DNA from: SIG480 sp045539475
GTDB taxonomy: Bacteria; Bacillota; Clostridia; Oscillospirales; JAAYXM01
Direction of reading: 5' to 3'
Length of the DNA stretch: 64,000 bases
NCBI GenBank assembly: GCA_045539475.1
Contig: JAZQFJ010000085.1
Coordinates: 31,430 to 95,429 of the forward strand
The number at the start of each line of letters is the position of its first letter. The stretch's first letter is position 1. Of the stretch, positions 28,047-35,278 are shown piece by piece. Below the pieces are notes generated by a model. That model searched no databases. It worked only from the letters and a program-made list of their open reading frames with translations, and was not told the DNA's origin. Position numbers and translations under genes: made by a program.

Positions 28047-28057
28047 GGAAAAAAGAA

Positions 28058-28948
28058 ATGCTCGTCAAGAAAATTGATATTCACGTCCACACAACCTTTT
28101 GGGCAGATGATATGCAGCGCTTTAATGGCGCGAGATTTGCTACTCCGGAAGAGCTTTGCGAGATATATGACCGTATGGGAATAGAACTCGGTGTACTTTT
28201 GCCGGCAGTAAACCCCGAAGCAGCTTTTCACAACAACACAAACCGCGATTGTTGTGAAATTGCGGAAAGGTATCCTGAAAGATTTGTGTGGTTCTGTAAC
28301 ATAGACCCTCGCATGGGAAAGAATTCACCCGATACAGATTTCACACATTTTTTGGAATACTATAAGGCTCAGGGGGCAAAAGGTGTGGGAGAGGTTACTG
28401 CAAATATGTATTTTGATGACCCGATGGTTGAAAATCTCTTTTCTCACGCGGAAAAGGCAGGACTTCCGGTAACGTTTCATATAGGAAATCCGGGCAACGA
28501 CATTGGGCTTATTGATGAAGTGGGGCTTCCGCGCCTTGAAAAAGCGTTGCAGAAATTTCCGAAGCTTATTTTTCTCGGTCATTCACAGAAATTCTGGGCA
28601 GAGATAAGCGGTGAAGTAGGAAATCGTGACGGCTATCCCAAAGGTGAAGTTCTTCCGGGTGGAAGGCTTATTGAGCTTATGAGAAAATATCCAAATCTTC
28701 ATGGCGATTTGTCATCGGGGAGCGGGCAAAATGCAATTATGCGCGATCCGGCCTTCGGTTATAAGTTCTTGGATGAGTTTCAAGACAGGCTCTACTTCGG
28801 CACGGATATTTGTACGCCCAATCAATGGGAGCGTCTTGTGCTTTCGGAATTCCTCGACAATGCGGTTGAAAACAGCCATATCTCGCAGGAGTGCTACAAC
28901 AAGGTGTGCCGTGAAAATGCAATAAGACTTCTTAAACTAGATGATTAA
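28058..28948 (+). CDS. Amidohydrolase family metal-dependent hydrolase
   Basis: A 296-residue TIM-barrel hydrolase of the amidohydrolase (Amidohydro_2) type. Motifs are DIHVHTT at the N terminus (first metal ligands), FHIGNPGND near 140, LGHSQKFW near 170 and YFGTDICTP near 247, giving the expected His/His/His/Asp metal set. I place the start at 28058, where GAGG lies 9 bases upstream; the ATG at 28043 overlaps the previous stop and has no Shine-Dalgarno. Members include decarboxylases and lactonases. It is the last gene of the 20.4-28.9 kb unit. Confidence 0.84.
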   Translation: MLVKKIDIHVHTTFWADDMQRFNGARFATPEELCEIYDRMGIELGVLLPAVNPEAAFHNNTNRDCCEIAERYPERFVWFCNIDPRMGKNSPDTDFTHFLEYYKAQGAKGVGEVTANMYFDDPMVENLFSHAEKAGLPVTFHIGNPGNDIGLIDEVGLPRLEKALQKFPKLIFLGHSQKFWAEISGEVGNRDGYPKGEVLPGGRLIELMRKYPNLHGDLSSGSGQNAIMRDPAFGYKFLDEFQDRLYFGTDICTPNQWERLVLSEFLDNAVENSHISQECYNKVCRENAIRLLKLDD

Positions 28949-29071
28949 GATAAGATTATGGCGAATGTGATTGAATTTGCTGTGAATTTTGCTTGTGCTG
29001 AGCAGGCAATACGCCTATAATCTTTACAAAATTGCGACAGACAGCAGAATAGTCATCGTATCCGCAGAACA

Positions 29072-29104
29072 AAAAACAGAGGTTATTTTATCCCCTCTGT
29101 TTTT
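29072..29104 (+). terminator. Intrinsic terminator after the amidohydrolase unit
   Basis: AAAAACAGAGG (29072-29082) pairs with CCTCTGTTTTT (29094-29104) around an 11-nt loop, with the T run built into the stem. Confidence 0.8.
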
Positions 29105-29184
29105 ATCCGTTCACAGGCTTTTTTTAATTATTTTTCGTAGGATCTACTTGGTTACTCAAACTTTTATTATAGAGCCCAAAAACA

Positions 29185-29214
29185 AAAACCACAGTGAAAT
29201 TTCACTGTGGTTTT
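29185..29214. terminator. Perfect 30-bp palindrome, probable bidirectional terminator
   Basis: AAAACCACAGTGAAA is followed directly by its exact complement, ending in TTTT on both strands. It stands between converging genes, so termination in both directions is the natural reading. Confidence 0.7.
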
Positions 29215-29225
29215 GCATACCCAAC

Positions 29226-29275
29226 ATTGTGGATATGAGTGGCAGGGGCAGAGTGACACCCGACATATCCACAAT
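29226..29275 (+). repeat. Dispersed hairpin repeat, copy 2 (intact)
   Basis: ATTGTGGATATG (29226-29237) and CATATCCACAAT (29264-29275) form a perfect 12-bp stem around a 26-nt loop containing GTGGCAGGGGCAGAG. The core matches copy 1 at 366-409. It follows the 3' end of a leftward gene. Confidence 0.75.
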
Positions 29276-29303
29276 ATAGCGCAAATGCGCTTGAATGCTG
29301 GAT

Positions 29304-30029
29304 TTATATCAATTTCAAATATTCATCTAACTGCTGTTCTTCAAGCTCAGCAATGAAGTTTGCAAACGGTTCTAAATTCTTATTAACTGCGTATTCTTCC
29401 AAAGCATTGTAGTAGTCGAGCCTTTTTTCTTTGTCAACAGAAATTGGTAAGAACCCTAGGGTCATCAACTGGTAATTCATAAGCAGTCTGCTTGTGCGAC
29501 CATTTCCGTCTATGAATGGATGAATACGAACAAACTCTGCATGTGTCCACGCTGCAAGCTCTATCGAATTAAGTTCGGTTTTGTGTTTTAAATCCTCATA
29601 AAAAGCCTTAATCTGTATATACATTTCGTTCCCGCTCGGCGGAGTAAATCCTGCACCGCTTATGCGGACTTCTTGATTTCTGTATATGCCACCGACAATA
29701 ATGTTTTCTGTAAGTATTGCATGTAAATCCTTAACGATGTTTTCGTCAAGAGGTTTATCCTCTGCAATACATTTTTTTACATATCCATACGCCTTTTTAT
29801 GGTTTATAACCTCGTAAATCTCGCGCAGTTCTTTACCTCCGATGGATACACCGTCTTCAAGAACAACCTTCGTTTCCATAAGAGTAAGGGTGTTTCCTTC
29901 GATTGCGGTAGAGTTATGCGTGAAGCGCAATTCGAAATCTTTTTCGTAAGACGAAAGAGTAACAGAATCTATTTTTGCTTTGTTGTTTTCATATTTGATT
30001 TTCTTTGCTAAGATTCTTTCAAAATCCAT
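29304..30029 (-). CDS. Fic family protein (class II, self-inhibiting)
   Basis: A 241-residue protein with the Fic core HPFIDGNGRTSR (170-181), which carries the catalytic His and the phosphate-binding loop used to transfer AMP or another nucleotide moiety to target hydroxyls. An N-terminal inhibitory helix with the (S/T)xxxE(G/N) motif is present as S40-E44-G45 in STAIEGN, so the enzyme blocks its own ATP site until relieved. No separate antitoxin is needed or seen. A strong promoter lies directly upstream at 30065-30093. It may be island cargo or the last chromosomal gene before the island. Target unknown. Confidence 0.9.
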   Translation of the reverse strand: MDFERILAKKIKYENNKAKIDSVTLSSYEKDFELRFTHNSTAIEGNTLTLMETKVVLEDGVSIGGKELREIYEVINHKKAYGYVKKCIAEDKPLDENIVKDLHAILTENIIVGGIYRNQEVRISGAGFTPPSGNEMYIQIKAFYEDLKHKTELNSIELAAWTHAEFVRIHPFIDGNGRTSRLLMNYQLMTLGFLPISVDKEKRLDYYNALEEYAVNKNLEPFANFIAELEEQQLDEYLKLI

Positions 30030-30064
30030 TTTCTATACTCCTTCCTGTAAATTTTATATATCTT

Positions 30065-30093
30065 ATTATATCATATTACAATAGATATCTCAA
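30065..30093 (-). promoter_or_regulatory. Promoter of the Fic gene
   Basis: On the minus strand: TTGAGA (30088-30093), 17-bp spacer, TATAAT (30065-30070). About 36 bp upstream of the start codon. Confidence 0.75.
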
Positions 30094-30156
30094 CATTTTT
30101 CAAAAGCACAAAAAGCATTTTCCTTAATTTGTTTTATATATTATCCTTTTATAGAC

Positions 30157-30180
30157 GAGTATCTGCACATGCAGATGCTC
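30157..30180 (+). other. Short inverted repeat upstream of the Mor-like gene
   Basis: GAGTATCTGC (30157-30166) and GCAGATGCTC (30171-30180) pair with one mismatch around a 4-nt loop and are followed by ATTTTT. Could be a terminator, an operator or both. Confidence 0.4.
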
Positions 30181-30192
30181 AATTTTTATGCC

Positions 30193-30236
30193 GAAATTTG
30201 CAATGTAAATTTCAATGAATTTTGCAAATGGTAATT
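30193..30236 (+). promoter_or_regulatory. Candidate operator repeats before the Mor-like regulator
   Basis: GAAATTT and AAATTTC form an inverted repeat (30193-30213) with a 7-nt centre, followed by further TTTGCAAATG/TAATTTC elements. The -10 TATAAT at 30260-30265 has no fitting -35, so an activator bound here is plausible. Confidence 0.4.
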
Positions 30237-30287
30237 TCAAAGAAAAAAGTCTAAAATTGTATAATATAAGCGGGAGGTGAAAGACAA

Positions 30288-30530
30288 ATGGAAGCAAAAG
30301 ATTTTGCAGATATTTATAAAGAAATTGCCGTTGCAGCAGGTGCAGAAACAGCTGTTGCCATACATAAATTGTTTAAAGGTCAGCAGATTTTGTTTCCTCA
30401 GAAGCTGTATAAAAAAGAATTCATTTATGGCTACATCAGACAAAATTACAACGGCAAAAATGTTCGTGAGCTGTCGCAGATGTTTGGTTATTCAGACAGA
30501 AGAGTGCGGCAAATCCTAAATCTGAAATAA
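30288..30530 (+). CDS. Mor-like helix-turn-helix transcription factor
   Basis: An 80-residue DNA-binding protein resembling the C-terminal part of the Mor/C activators of Mu-type phages. The central FKGQQILFPQK matches the family's 'G..iyiPk' strand, and the C-terminal segment from VRELSQMFGYSDRRVRQIL is the helix-turn-helix. It begins with GGGAGGTG 6-7 bases upstream. The small protein heads the rightward unit with the Cys-rich ORF. It probably regulates island genes; the AT-rich repeats just upstream could be its own site. Confidence 0.72.
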   Translation: MEAKDFADIYKEIAVAAGAETAVAIHKLFKGQQILFPQKLYKKEFIYGYIRQNYNGKNVRELSQMFGYSDRRVRQILNLK

Positions 30531-30546
30531 GAAGGAGTTTTTAATT

Positions 30547-30759
30547 ATGAAGCAGGCGGTAAATTTAAAGAACTTTAAAAAGTGTGCTTTTTGCAAATAT
30601 TGGTACGACCCGACAAATGAGCATATTGCCCCTAAAGCACCAAACATCAATGTTTGGACGTATGAAACCAGTGCAAGGTGTAAGTGTATAAAGAGAAATC
30701 TGACCATGAGCTCTACAAATGCATGTGCACATTATGAATGCAAGGTGCCTATAAACTAA
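30547..30759 (+). CDS. Small cysteine-rich protein, unknown function
   Basis: A 70-residue protein with CAFC near residue 13, a Cys pair CKC near 45, and CAHYEC near 60, spaced like a zinc-binding fold. I do not recognise the family. It has AAGGAG at a normal distance and sits 16 bp after the Mor-like gene, so the two are probably co-transcribed. Small Cys-rich ORFs of this kind are common on mobile elements. Confidence 0.6.
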   Translation: MKQAVNLKNFKKCAFCKYWYDPTNEHIAPKAPNINVWTYETSARCKCIKRNLTMSSTNACAHYECKVPIN

Positions 30760-30783
30760 GCGAAAACAAAGAGAGGTCTGAAA

Positions 30784-31692
30784 ATGGACAATAAACAGAT
30801 TGAGAAGATCAACATAATAAAGTCGTATCTGCCGAAGTGTATATCAATCTACGATGCGCATGTGTACGGCAATATACCCAAAGATAAGTTCCTTAATGCC
30901 TGCAATTCCTATGCCGGTAAGGTTGGATACAACGAAACAATTGGTTTGATTGACGAAACGGTGTTTGGTAGTGGGAAAAAGGGGTTTTTATTTACCTTTG
31001 ATGGGTATTACTACGACGGTTGTGGTTCAATAAAATTGTATAAAAATAATACGAAATTTAATGGCTTAGGATCGTCGTATAATTTAGCGATGATGAATGA
31101 AATGTTGCAAAAACTGTATGAGGTCGAGGTCAGAAAATCAAAGCTCGAAAATTTTCTTGATACAACTCTCGAAATAGGTCAGGCGATTCTTGAGAATATT
31201 GATGATGTTGATAACATTATTGAATATGTCGCTGATGAGCTTTCGGGTGATGCCTATGCATTCAATTTTTCGGAAACAGAAGACCTTAAGGAAAACCTGC
31301 AACAGATTTCAGATAACATTCGCAAGGCAAACGATTTTCTCGAAAAGATGGATAAAGCAGCTGAAAGGGCAAAAGAGGTGCTCGGAAAACAAAATGAAGA
31401 TGCGGCTATAGGTGTATTCTTTGTATATCTTGAAAAAGCAGATTCCGGCCTTGCGGAAGAAATGGACGAGATGTTTGAACTTTTAATAACCAACATGGAA
31501 CTTGACTTGGATTATGAAGTAAAATTCGCGGATATTATCGACGAAGTAAAAGAAGCTTTTGATAATCTGGAAGTGTCGCAAATTGCACTTGCAAAAATAG
31601 CAATTACGGCTTTTATAGCGAATTTAAAGCTCATAAAATTAAAAGGCTCTGTGCTGTCGCAGTGTGTTGATACACTAATTGAAAATGTATAG
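30784..31692 (+). CDS. Hypothetical protein with N-terminal beta domain and helical remainder
   Basis: A 302-residue protein I do not recognise with confidence. Residues 30-90 contain IGLIDETVFGSGKKGFLFTFDGYYYDG, split as a beta-rich motif reminiscent of bacterial PH-like domains seen in stress and envelope proteins. Residues 110-300 are mostly helical with heptad-like Leu/Ile spacing and many acidic residues, consistent with coiled coil. No signal peptide or membrane segment. AGAGGT precedes the ATG. It ends the short rightward unit, before the terminator at 31701-31740. Confidence 0.6.
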   Translation: MDNKQIEKINIIKSYLPKCISIYDAHVYGNIPKDKFLNACNSYAGKVGYNETIGLIDETVFGSGKKGFLFTFDGYYYDGCGSIKLYKNNTKFNGLGSSYNLAMMNEMLQKLYEVEVRKSKLENFLDTTLEIGQAILENIDDVDNIIEYVADELSGDAYAFNFSETEDLKENLQQISDNIRKANDFLEKMDKAAERAKEVLGKQNEDAAIGVFFVYLEKADSGLAEEMDEMFELLITNMELDLDYEVKFADIIDEVKEAFDNLEVSQIALAKIAITAFIANLKLIKLKGSVLSQCVDTLIENV

Positions 31693-31700
31693 TTTGTAGT

Positions 31701-31740
31701 AAAAGCTACCCTGTGCTGAAATAAACACAGGGTAGCTTTT
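31701..31740. terminator. Bidirectional intrinsic terminator
   Basis: AAAAGCTACCCTGTG (31701-31715) pairs perfectly with CACAGGGTAGCTTTT (31726-31740). It lies between the converging hypothetical gene and the excisionase-like gene, and can serve both. Confidence 0.85.
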
Positions 31741-31913
31741 TATAAATACTTCAAATATTCAATGACTGAATCACGGGTAACGCGCCATCTTCGACCTATC
31801 TTAAAACCTTCCAATTCTCCGCTGTGAAGTAGGTCGAGTAAAGTATTTTTGCCGACTTTTAATAAGTCTTTACATTCATTGAATGTCATGATTTCGGGGA
31901 TATTTTTAAACAT
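31740..31913 (-). CDS. xis: Excisionase-like helix-turn-helix protein (57 aa)
   Basis: A 57-residue protein of the excisionase/MerR-like HTH_17 type. It contains MTFNECKDLLKVGKNTLLDL as the DNA-reading helices and GFKIGRRWRVTRDSVIEYL as the wing and last helix. Upstream is a strong GGAAGGAG and its own promoter at 31964-31992. Such small proteins guide the direction of site-specific recombination on integrative elements and sit near integrase genes; here the large serine integrase is 12.5 kb away. Recombination directionality factor and simple regulator are both possible, so the symbol is tentative. Confidence 0.75.
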   Translation of the reverse strand: MFKNIPEIMTFNECKDLLKVGKNTLLDLLHSGELEGFKIGRRWRVTRDSVIEYLKYL

Positions 31914-31963
31914 AAAATCCCGCTCCTTCCTTTTATTTTTTGTTTTATATTAGTGTTCATAAG

Positions 31964-31992
31964 ATTATATAAGTTTATATTCTCCCGTGCAA
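31964..31992 (-). promoter_or_regulatory. Promoter of the excisionase-like gene
   Basis: On the minus strand: TTGCAC (31987-31992), 17-bp spacer, TATAAT (31964-31969), about 50 bp upstream of the start codon. Confidence 0.65.
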
Positions 31993-32055
31993 ACAAAAAC
32001 TTTTTAAGTTATATATTATACATTTATAAAGGTCTTGAAAGGAGGAATATAAACT

Positions 32056-32337
32056 TTGTTTGACAACTGTAAATTTGTAAGCTGTGGTGTTGCAAATGAA
32101 ATACCGCCGCTTCTGCAGCTCTTTATGTGGGAGCTCATCAGACAAATGCCTGTGGATAAAGATTATCTGCAGGTGTTTTCTTTATCTTCTGATAACGGAA
32201 AACAGAAGATAAAACATCATCAGGAAGTGCCTGAATACAGCAAAGAGTACGTTATAAACATGAAGCCTGTTACAAATACGATCTATGTAATAGACGATGA
32301 AACGCACTCTACTATGCTGCTGGCAGAAGAATACTGA
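32056..32337 (+). CDS. DUF960 family protein
   Basis: A 93-residue protein of the DUF960 family, small proteins common on Firmicute plasmids and conjugative elements. Typical features are VANEIPPLLQLFMWELI near 14-30, and QKIKHHQEVPEYSKEY in the middle. It starts with TTG, supported by AAAGGAGGAA about 10 bases upstream. It is the first gene of a rightward cassette with amidoligase, glutamine amidotransferase and a 27-residue peptide. Its function is not known. Confidence 0.82.
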   Translation: MFDNCKFVSCGVANEIPPLLQLFMWELIRQMPVDKDYLQVFSLSSDNGKQKIKHHQEVPEYSKEYVINMKPVTNTIYVIDDETHSTMLLAEEY

Positions 32338-32351
32338 AAGGAAAGGATATC

Positions 32352-33458
32352 ATGAACAAAAATGTAGTGTGCTCTGTATGCGGAGCGAAATTGACAGAAG
32401 AAGCCGCAATGGAATTTGGCGGGCAGATTATGTGTGAAACTTGTTTTAATGAAAAAACAGTTTTATGCGATAACTGCAACAAAAGAATTTGGAGGGATGA
32501 TGCCGAAGAAGATTCAAATTACACACTCTGTTGCCATTGTTACGAATACAGCTTTGTCTCATGCGAACGCTGTGGGAGACTGATTCATAATGACGATGCC
32601 TTGTATGAAGAGGGCGAAGATTACCCATATTGTCGGGACTGCTTTGAAAAGCTGAATGACAATGCAATAAAAAATTACAGTTATAAGCCTGAGCCGATTT
32701 TCTACGGTTCAGGCAATTTGTTTTATGGGATTGAATTGGAAATAGACAAAGGCGGCGAAGATGATTCAAATGCTCAAAAATTACTTGATATTGCAAATAG
32801 AAACGGCGAAAAAATCTATTGCAAGCACGACGGCAGTATCAATGACGGTTTTGAAATTGTATCTCATCCCATGAGTCTTGACTATCACATCAACAATATG
32901 AATTGGATTGAGATTTTTGAAAAGGCGACGGCTATGGGTTATCGTTCTCATAATACAGCCACCTGCGGCTTACATATCCACTGCTCCCGCTCGGCGTTCG
33001 GAAAAACTTACGAAGCGCAGGAACAAGCTATCGGAAGAGTGGTATTCTTTGTGGAAAAGCACTGGAACGAGCTTGTCAAACTCAGCAGGCGCACAACAGA
33101 GAACCTCAACAGATGGGCAGCTAAATATGCCACAATTTCCGAGACAACCGGAGAAACGTACAAAAAGGCAAAAGACAAGCATATGGGAAGATATGTGGCA
33201 GTAAATCTCGAAAACTACAACACGATAGAGTTTCGTATGTTCCGCGGAACTCTTTGTTACAAAACTTTTATAGCCACCTTGCAGTTGGCTGACGAAATAT
33301 GTTATCAGGCGATTAACCTGTCTGACAGAGAAATAGAAGAGCTGTCATGGTCTGAGTTCACAGCAAGGATTTTACCGAAAAAGCATGAGCTTATCGAGTA
33401 TCTGAAAGCCAAGAGACTTTATGTAAACGATGTAATAACAGAAAGCGAGGAGATGTAA
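32352..33458 (+). CDS. Amidoligase with N-terminal zinc ribbons
   Basis: A 368-residue protein. Residues 7-97 are a series of CxxC knuckles (C7/C10, C28/C31, C39/C42, C60/C63, C71/C74, C94/C97), LIM-like in spacing. The rest is the amidoligase fold, a glutamine-synthetase-like carboxylate-amine ligase: GIELEID (126-132), HDGSIND..EIVSHPM near 160, CGLHIHCSRSAFG near 205, and NYNTIEFRMFRGTL near 295. The family joins an amine to a carboxylate using ATP and was predicted to modify peptides. The next gene is a class II glutamine amidotransferase starting one base after its stop, a natural ammonia source. Such pairs occur on mobile elements, with no proven substrate known to me. Confidence 0.83.
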   Translation: MNKNVVCSVCGAKLTEEAAMEFGGQIMCETCFNEKTVLCDNCNKRIWRDDAEEDSNYTLCCHCYEYSFVSCERCGRLIHNDDALYEEGEDYPYCRDCFEKLNDNAIKNYSYKPEPIFYGSGNLFYGIELEIDKGGEDDSNAQKLLDIANRNGEKIYCKHDGSINDGFEIVSHPMSLDYHINNMNWIEIFEKATAMGYRSHNTATCGLHIHCSRSAFGKTYEAQEQAIGRVVFFVEKHWNELVKLSRRTTENLNRWAAKYATISETTGETYKKAKDKHMGRYVAVNLENYNTIEFRMFRGTLCYKTFIATLQLADEICYQAINLSDREIEELSWSEFTARILPKKHELIEYLKAKRLYVNDVITESEEM

Positions 33459-34391
33459 ATGTGCGGATTGTTCGGTTTTTCAAAATACAGCAAAGATGAA
33501 ATTAAAAATCTTTCAGTGCTGACAAACTCTTTGGCTGAGCAATCAGCAGTAAGAGGCACAGATGCCACCGGAATTGCTTTTACAGGCTCCGGTGGCATTA
33601 ATGTTATTAAAGACAGTAAATCGGCTTACAGAATGGATTTCAAGCATTCTGATAACATTACGGCATTGATAGGTCATACACGTCACAGTACGCAAGGAAG
33701 CGAAAAGCGAAATATCAACAATCACCCGTTCTGTTCAAAACACGGCGATTCGCGCTTTGCTCTTGCTCATAACGGAGTGTTGACCAATGATAAAGAGCTT
33801 CGCAGAAAGCTTAAGTTACCCAAAACGAAGATTGAAACCGATAGCTACATAGCAGTACAGCTTATAGAAAGCCAAAAACACCTGAACTTCGACAGCATCA
33901 GATATATGGCGGAAAAGACGGAAGGAAGTTTTTCATATTCCATACTTGACGAAAAGAATAATATCTATCTTGTCAAAGGTGACAGCCCGCTGACTGTACT
34001 TCATTTTCCGTTGCTAAAAATGTATGTGTATGCATCCACGGATGAGATACTGTACAAGGCATTGATTGATGTTCCTCTGCTGTTTGGTGCGCTGAAAAAC
34101 GGAGAGTTTGAAGAAATAAGCATATCAGAGGGGGAGATATTAAAAATCAAACCGGACGGGGCTACAGAGCGAGATAACTTTGAATATAGCTATTACTCCG
34201 GCAGAGGATGGTGGAATTACGGCTTTGTTTCATCTGAGAGAATAAGTAAGCCAAGAAATGATTATGTAGATGACCTAAAATCCGTTGCGTCATATTATGG
34301 CTACTCTCCCGATTTTGTGGATGAACTTATAACAGCCGGAATCTCGTTGGATGAAATCGAAGAGTATATGTACTGCGGTTGTGAAATTTAA
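33459..34391 (+). CDS. Class II glutamine amidotransferase-domain protein
   Basis: A 310-residue Ntn hydrolase. Cys2 of MCGLFGFS would be the nucleophile after loss of Met1. RGTDATGIAF (33-42), GHTRHSTQG near 73 and ALAHNGVLTN near 105 are the GATase_6 glutamine-binding motifs. No synthetase, phosphoribosyl or isomerase domain follows, so ammonia must pass to a partner, most likely the amidoligase whose stop abuts this start. The C-terminal 70 residues (with WWNYGFVSSERI) are not part of the glutaminase core and could be the docking segment. Inference: the two form an amide-forming complex. Confidence 0.83.
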   Translation: MCGLFGFSKYSKDEIKNLSVLTNSLAEQSAVRGTDATGIAFTGSGGINVIKDSKSAYRMDFKHSDNITALIGHTRHSTQGSEKRNINNHPFCSKHGDSRFALAHNGVLTNDKELRRKLKLPKTKIETDSYIAVQLIESQKHLNFDSIRYMAEKTEGSFSYSILDEKNNIYLVKGDSPLTVLHFPLLKMYVYASTDEILYKALIDVPLLFGALKNGEFEEISISEGEILKIKPDGATERDNFEYSYYSGRGWWNYGFVSSERISKPRNDYVDDLKSVASYYGYSPDFVDELITAGISLDEIEEYMYCGCEI

Positions 34392-34410
34392 AATGCAAGG
34401 AGGAAAAATC

Positions 34411-34494
34411 GTGAAGTTCGCCAGATTTATAGTAAATGCGATCGACCTTATTTTCGATGTAATTACAGAGGTCTACATTAAGCGGAAGCATTAG
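34411..34494 (+). CDS. 27-residue amphipathic small protein (GTG start)
   Basis: A very short ORF with AAGGAGG 7 bases before a GTG start and 19 bp after the glutamine amidotransferase stop. The peptide starts MKFARFIVNAID, has an amphipathic core and ends in a basic KRKH tail. The strong ribosome binding site and position in the cassette argue that it is translated. It could be the amidoligase substrate, a small membrane-active peptide, or a leader of no function. None can be settled from sequence. Confidence 0.55.
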   Translation: MKFARFIVNAIDLIFDVITEVYIKRKH

Positions 34495-34549
34495 CATCCT
34501 TAAAGGTGTACCTTTATGAACTCATAAAATATTGAAAAAATAAGGCGAA

Positions 34550-34620
34550 AAAGTGTCCTTTAAGGTTTGCAGTGAATTTGTGGAAATATCCATAAACTTA
34601 ACGACCTTTTTGGACACTTT
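34550..34620. other. Long inverted repeat ahead of the resolvase (candidate res site or terminator)
   Basis: AAAGTGTCC...AAGGT (34550-34566) is repeated inverted as ACCTT...GGACACTTT (34604-34620), with a 3-base mismatch block, followed by CTTTTTT. A smaller palindrome TAAAGGT/ACCTTTA is at 34501-34516. Position 20 bp before a small serine recombinase suggests its crossover or regulatory site; a terminator of the amidoligase cassette is the other reading. Confidence 0.45.
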
Positions 34621-34640
34621 CTTTTTTGGGAGGAAAGGCA

Positions 34641-35249
34641 ATGGACAACAAAGTTTTTTATTATGCAAGAGTATCAAGCAAAGAACAGAATCTCGACCGA
34701 CAAATTGAGGCATTTAAAAAGCTTGGCGCTGATGAACGTGAAATAATTTGCGATAAAGAGAGCGGGAAGGATTTGGAGCGAAAAGGATATCAGGCATTAA
34801 AAAATGCGATGCTCCGCAGCGGTGATATTCTTGTAGTAAAATCCCTTGACAGGCTGTCAAGAAACAAATCGGACATCAAGAACGAGCTTCAATATTTCAA
34901 GGATAACAATATCAGACTAAAGGTAATAGATTTACCAACTACAATGATGGACTTGCCCGAAGGTCAAGAATGGGTTTTCGAAATGGTGAACAATATTCTG
35001 ATTGAGGTATTAGGTACAATCGCCGAACAGGAGCGGCAGACAATCCGACAGAGGCAACGCGAAGGTATAGATGCTGCTAAAGCTGCGGGAAAATACCTCG
35101 GTAGACCGAGAGTTACCCTGCCGGATAATTGGGATGAAATCGTTTCAGAGTGGCGGGATAAAAAAATCACCGCGAGAAAAGCTATGGAATTGGCAGGTGT
35201 TAGTAAGACAAGTTTTTACAAGCTTGTCGGGGCAGAAGAAAAGAGTTGA
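34641..35249 (+). CDS. Small serine recombinase (resolvase/invertase)
   Basis: A 202-residue Tn3-type resolvase. The catalytic domain has YYARVSSKEQ with nucleophile S12, then LDRLSRN near 73, and the long E helix around IAEQERQTIRQRQREG. The last 45 residues form the helix-turn-helix (ITARKAMELAGVSKTSFYKL). GGAGG before 34641 sets the start. On plasmids and integrative elements such enzymes resolve dimers or invert short segments. Inverted repeats directly upstream could be the site. A terminator at 35239-35270 follows. Confidence 0.9.
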   Translation: MDNKVFYYARVSSKEQNLDRQIEAFKKLGADEREIICDKESGKDLERKGYQALKNAMLRSGDILVVKSLDRLSRNKSDIKNELQYFKDNNIRLKVIDLPTTMMDLPEGQEWVFEMVNNILIEVLGTIAEQERQTIRQRQREGIDAAKAAGKYLGRPRVTLPDNWDEIVSEWRDKKITARKAMELAGVSKTSFYKLVGAEEKS

Positions 35250-35270
35250 CTGTGAAGAGTCAACTCTTTT
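35239..35270. terminator. Bidirectional terminator between resolvase and hsdR
   Basis: AAAAGAGTTGACT (35239-35251) with AGTCAACTCTTTT (35258-35270), 6-nt loop. The resolvase stop lies inside the 5' arm, and the converging hsdR stop is 9 bp past it. Confidence 0.8.
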
Positions 35271-35278
35271 GGGGGGCA

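Larger units (their letters stand above)
28949..29303. other. Intergenic region with two terminators and a repeat element
   Basis: This 355-bp gap separates converging genes. It holds a terminator at 29072-29104, a perfect 30-bp palindrome at 29185-29214, and copy 2 of the dispersed hairpin element at 29226-29275. No coding sequence is visible. It may lie near the left edge of the accessory island. Confidence 0.7.

Noticed and set aside
29226..29275. Integron attC site or a known riboswitch
   Set aside because: The hairpin lacks attC R'/R'' core sites and is at the 3' end of a leftward gene rather than 5' of any gene.
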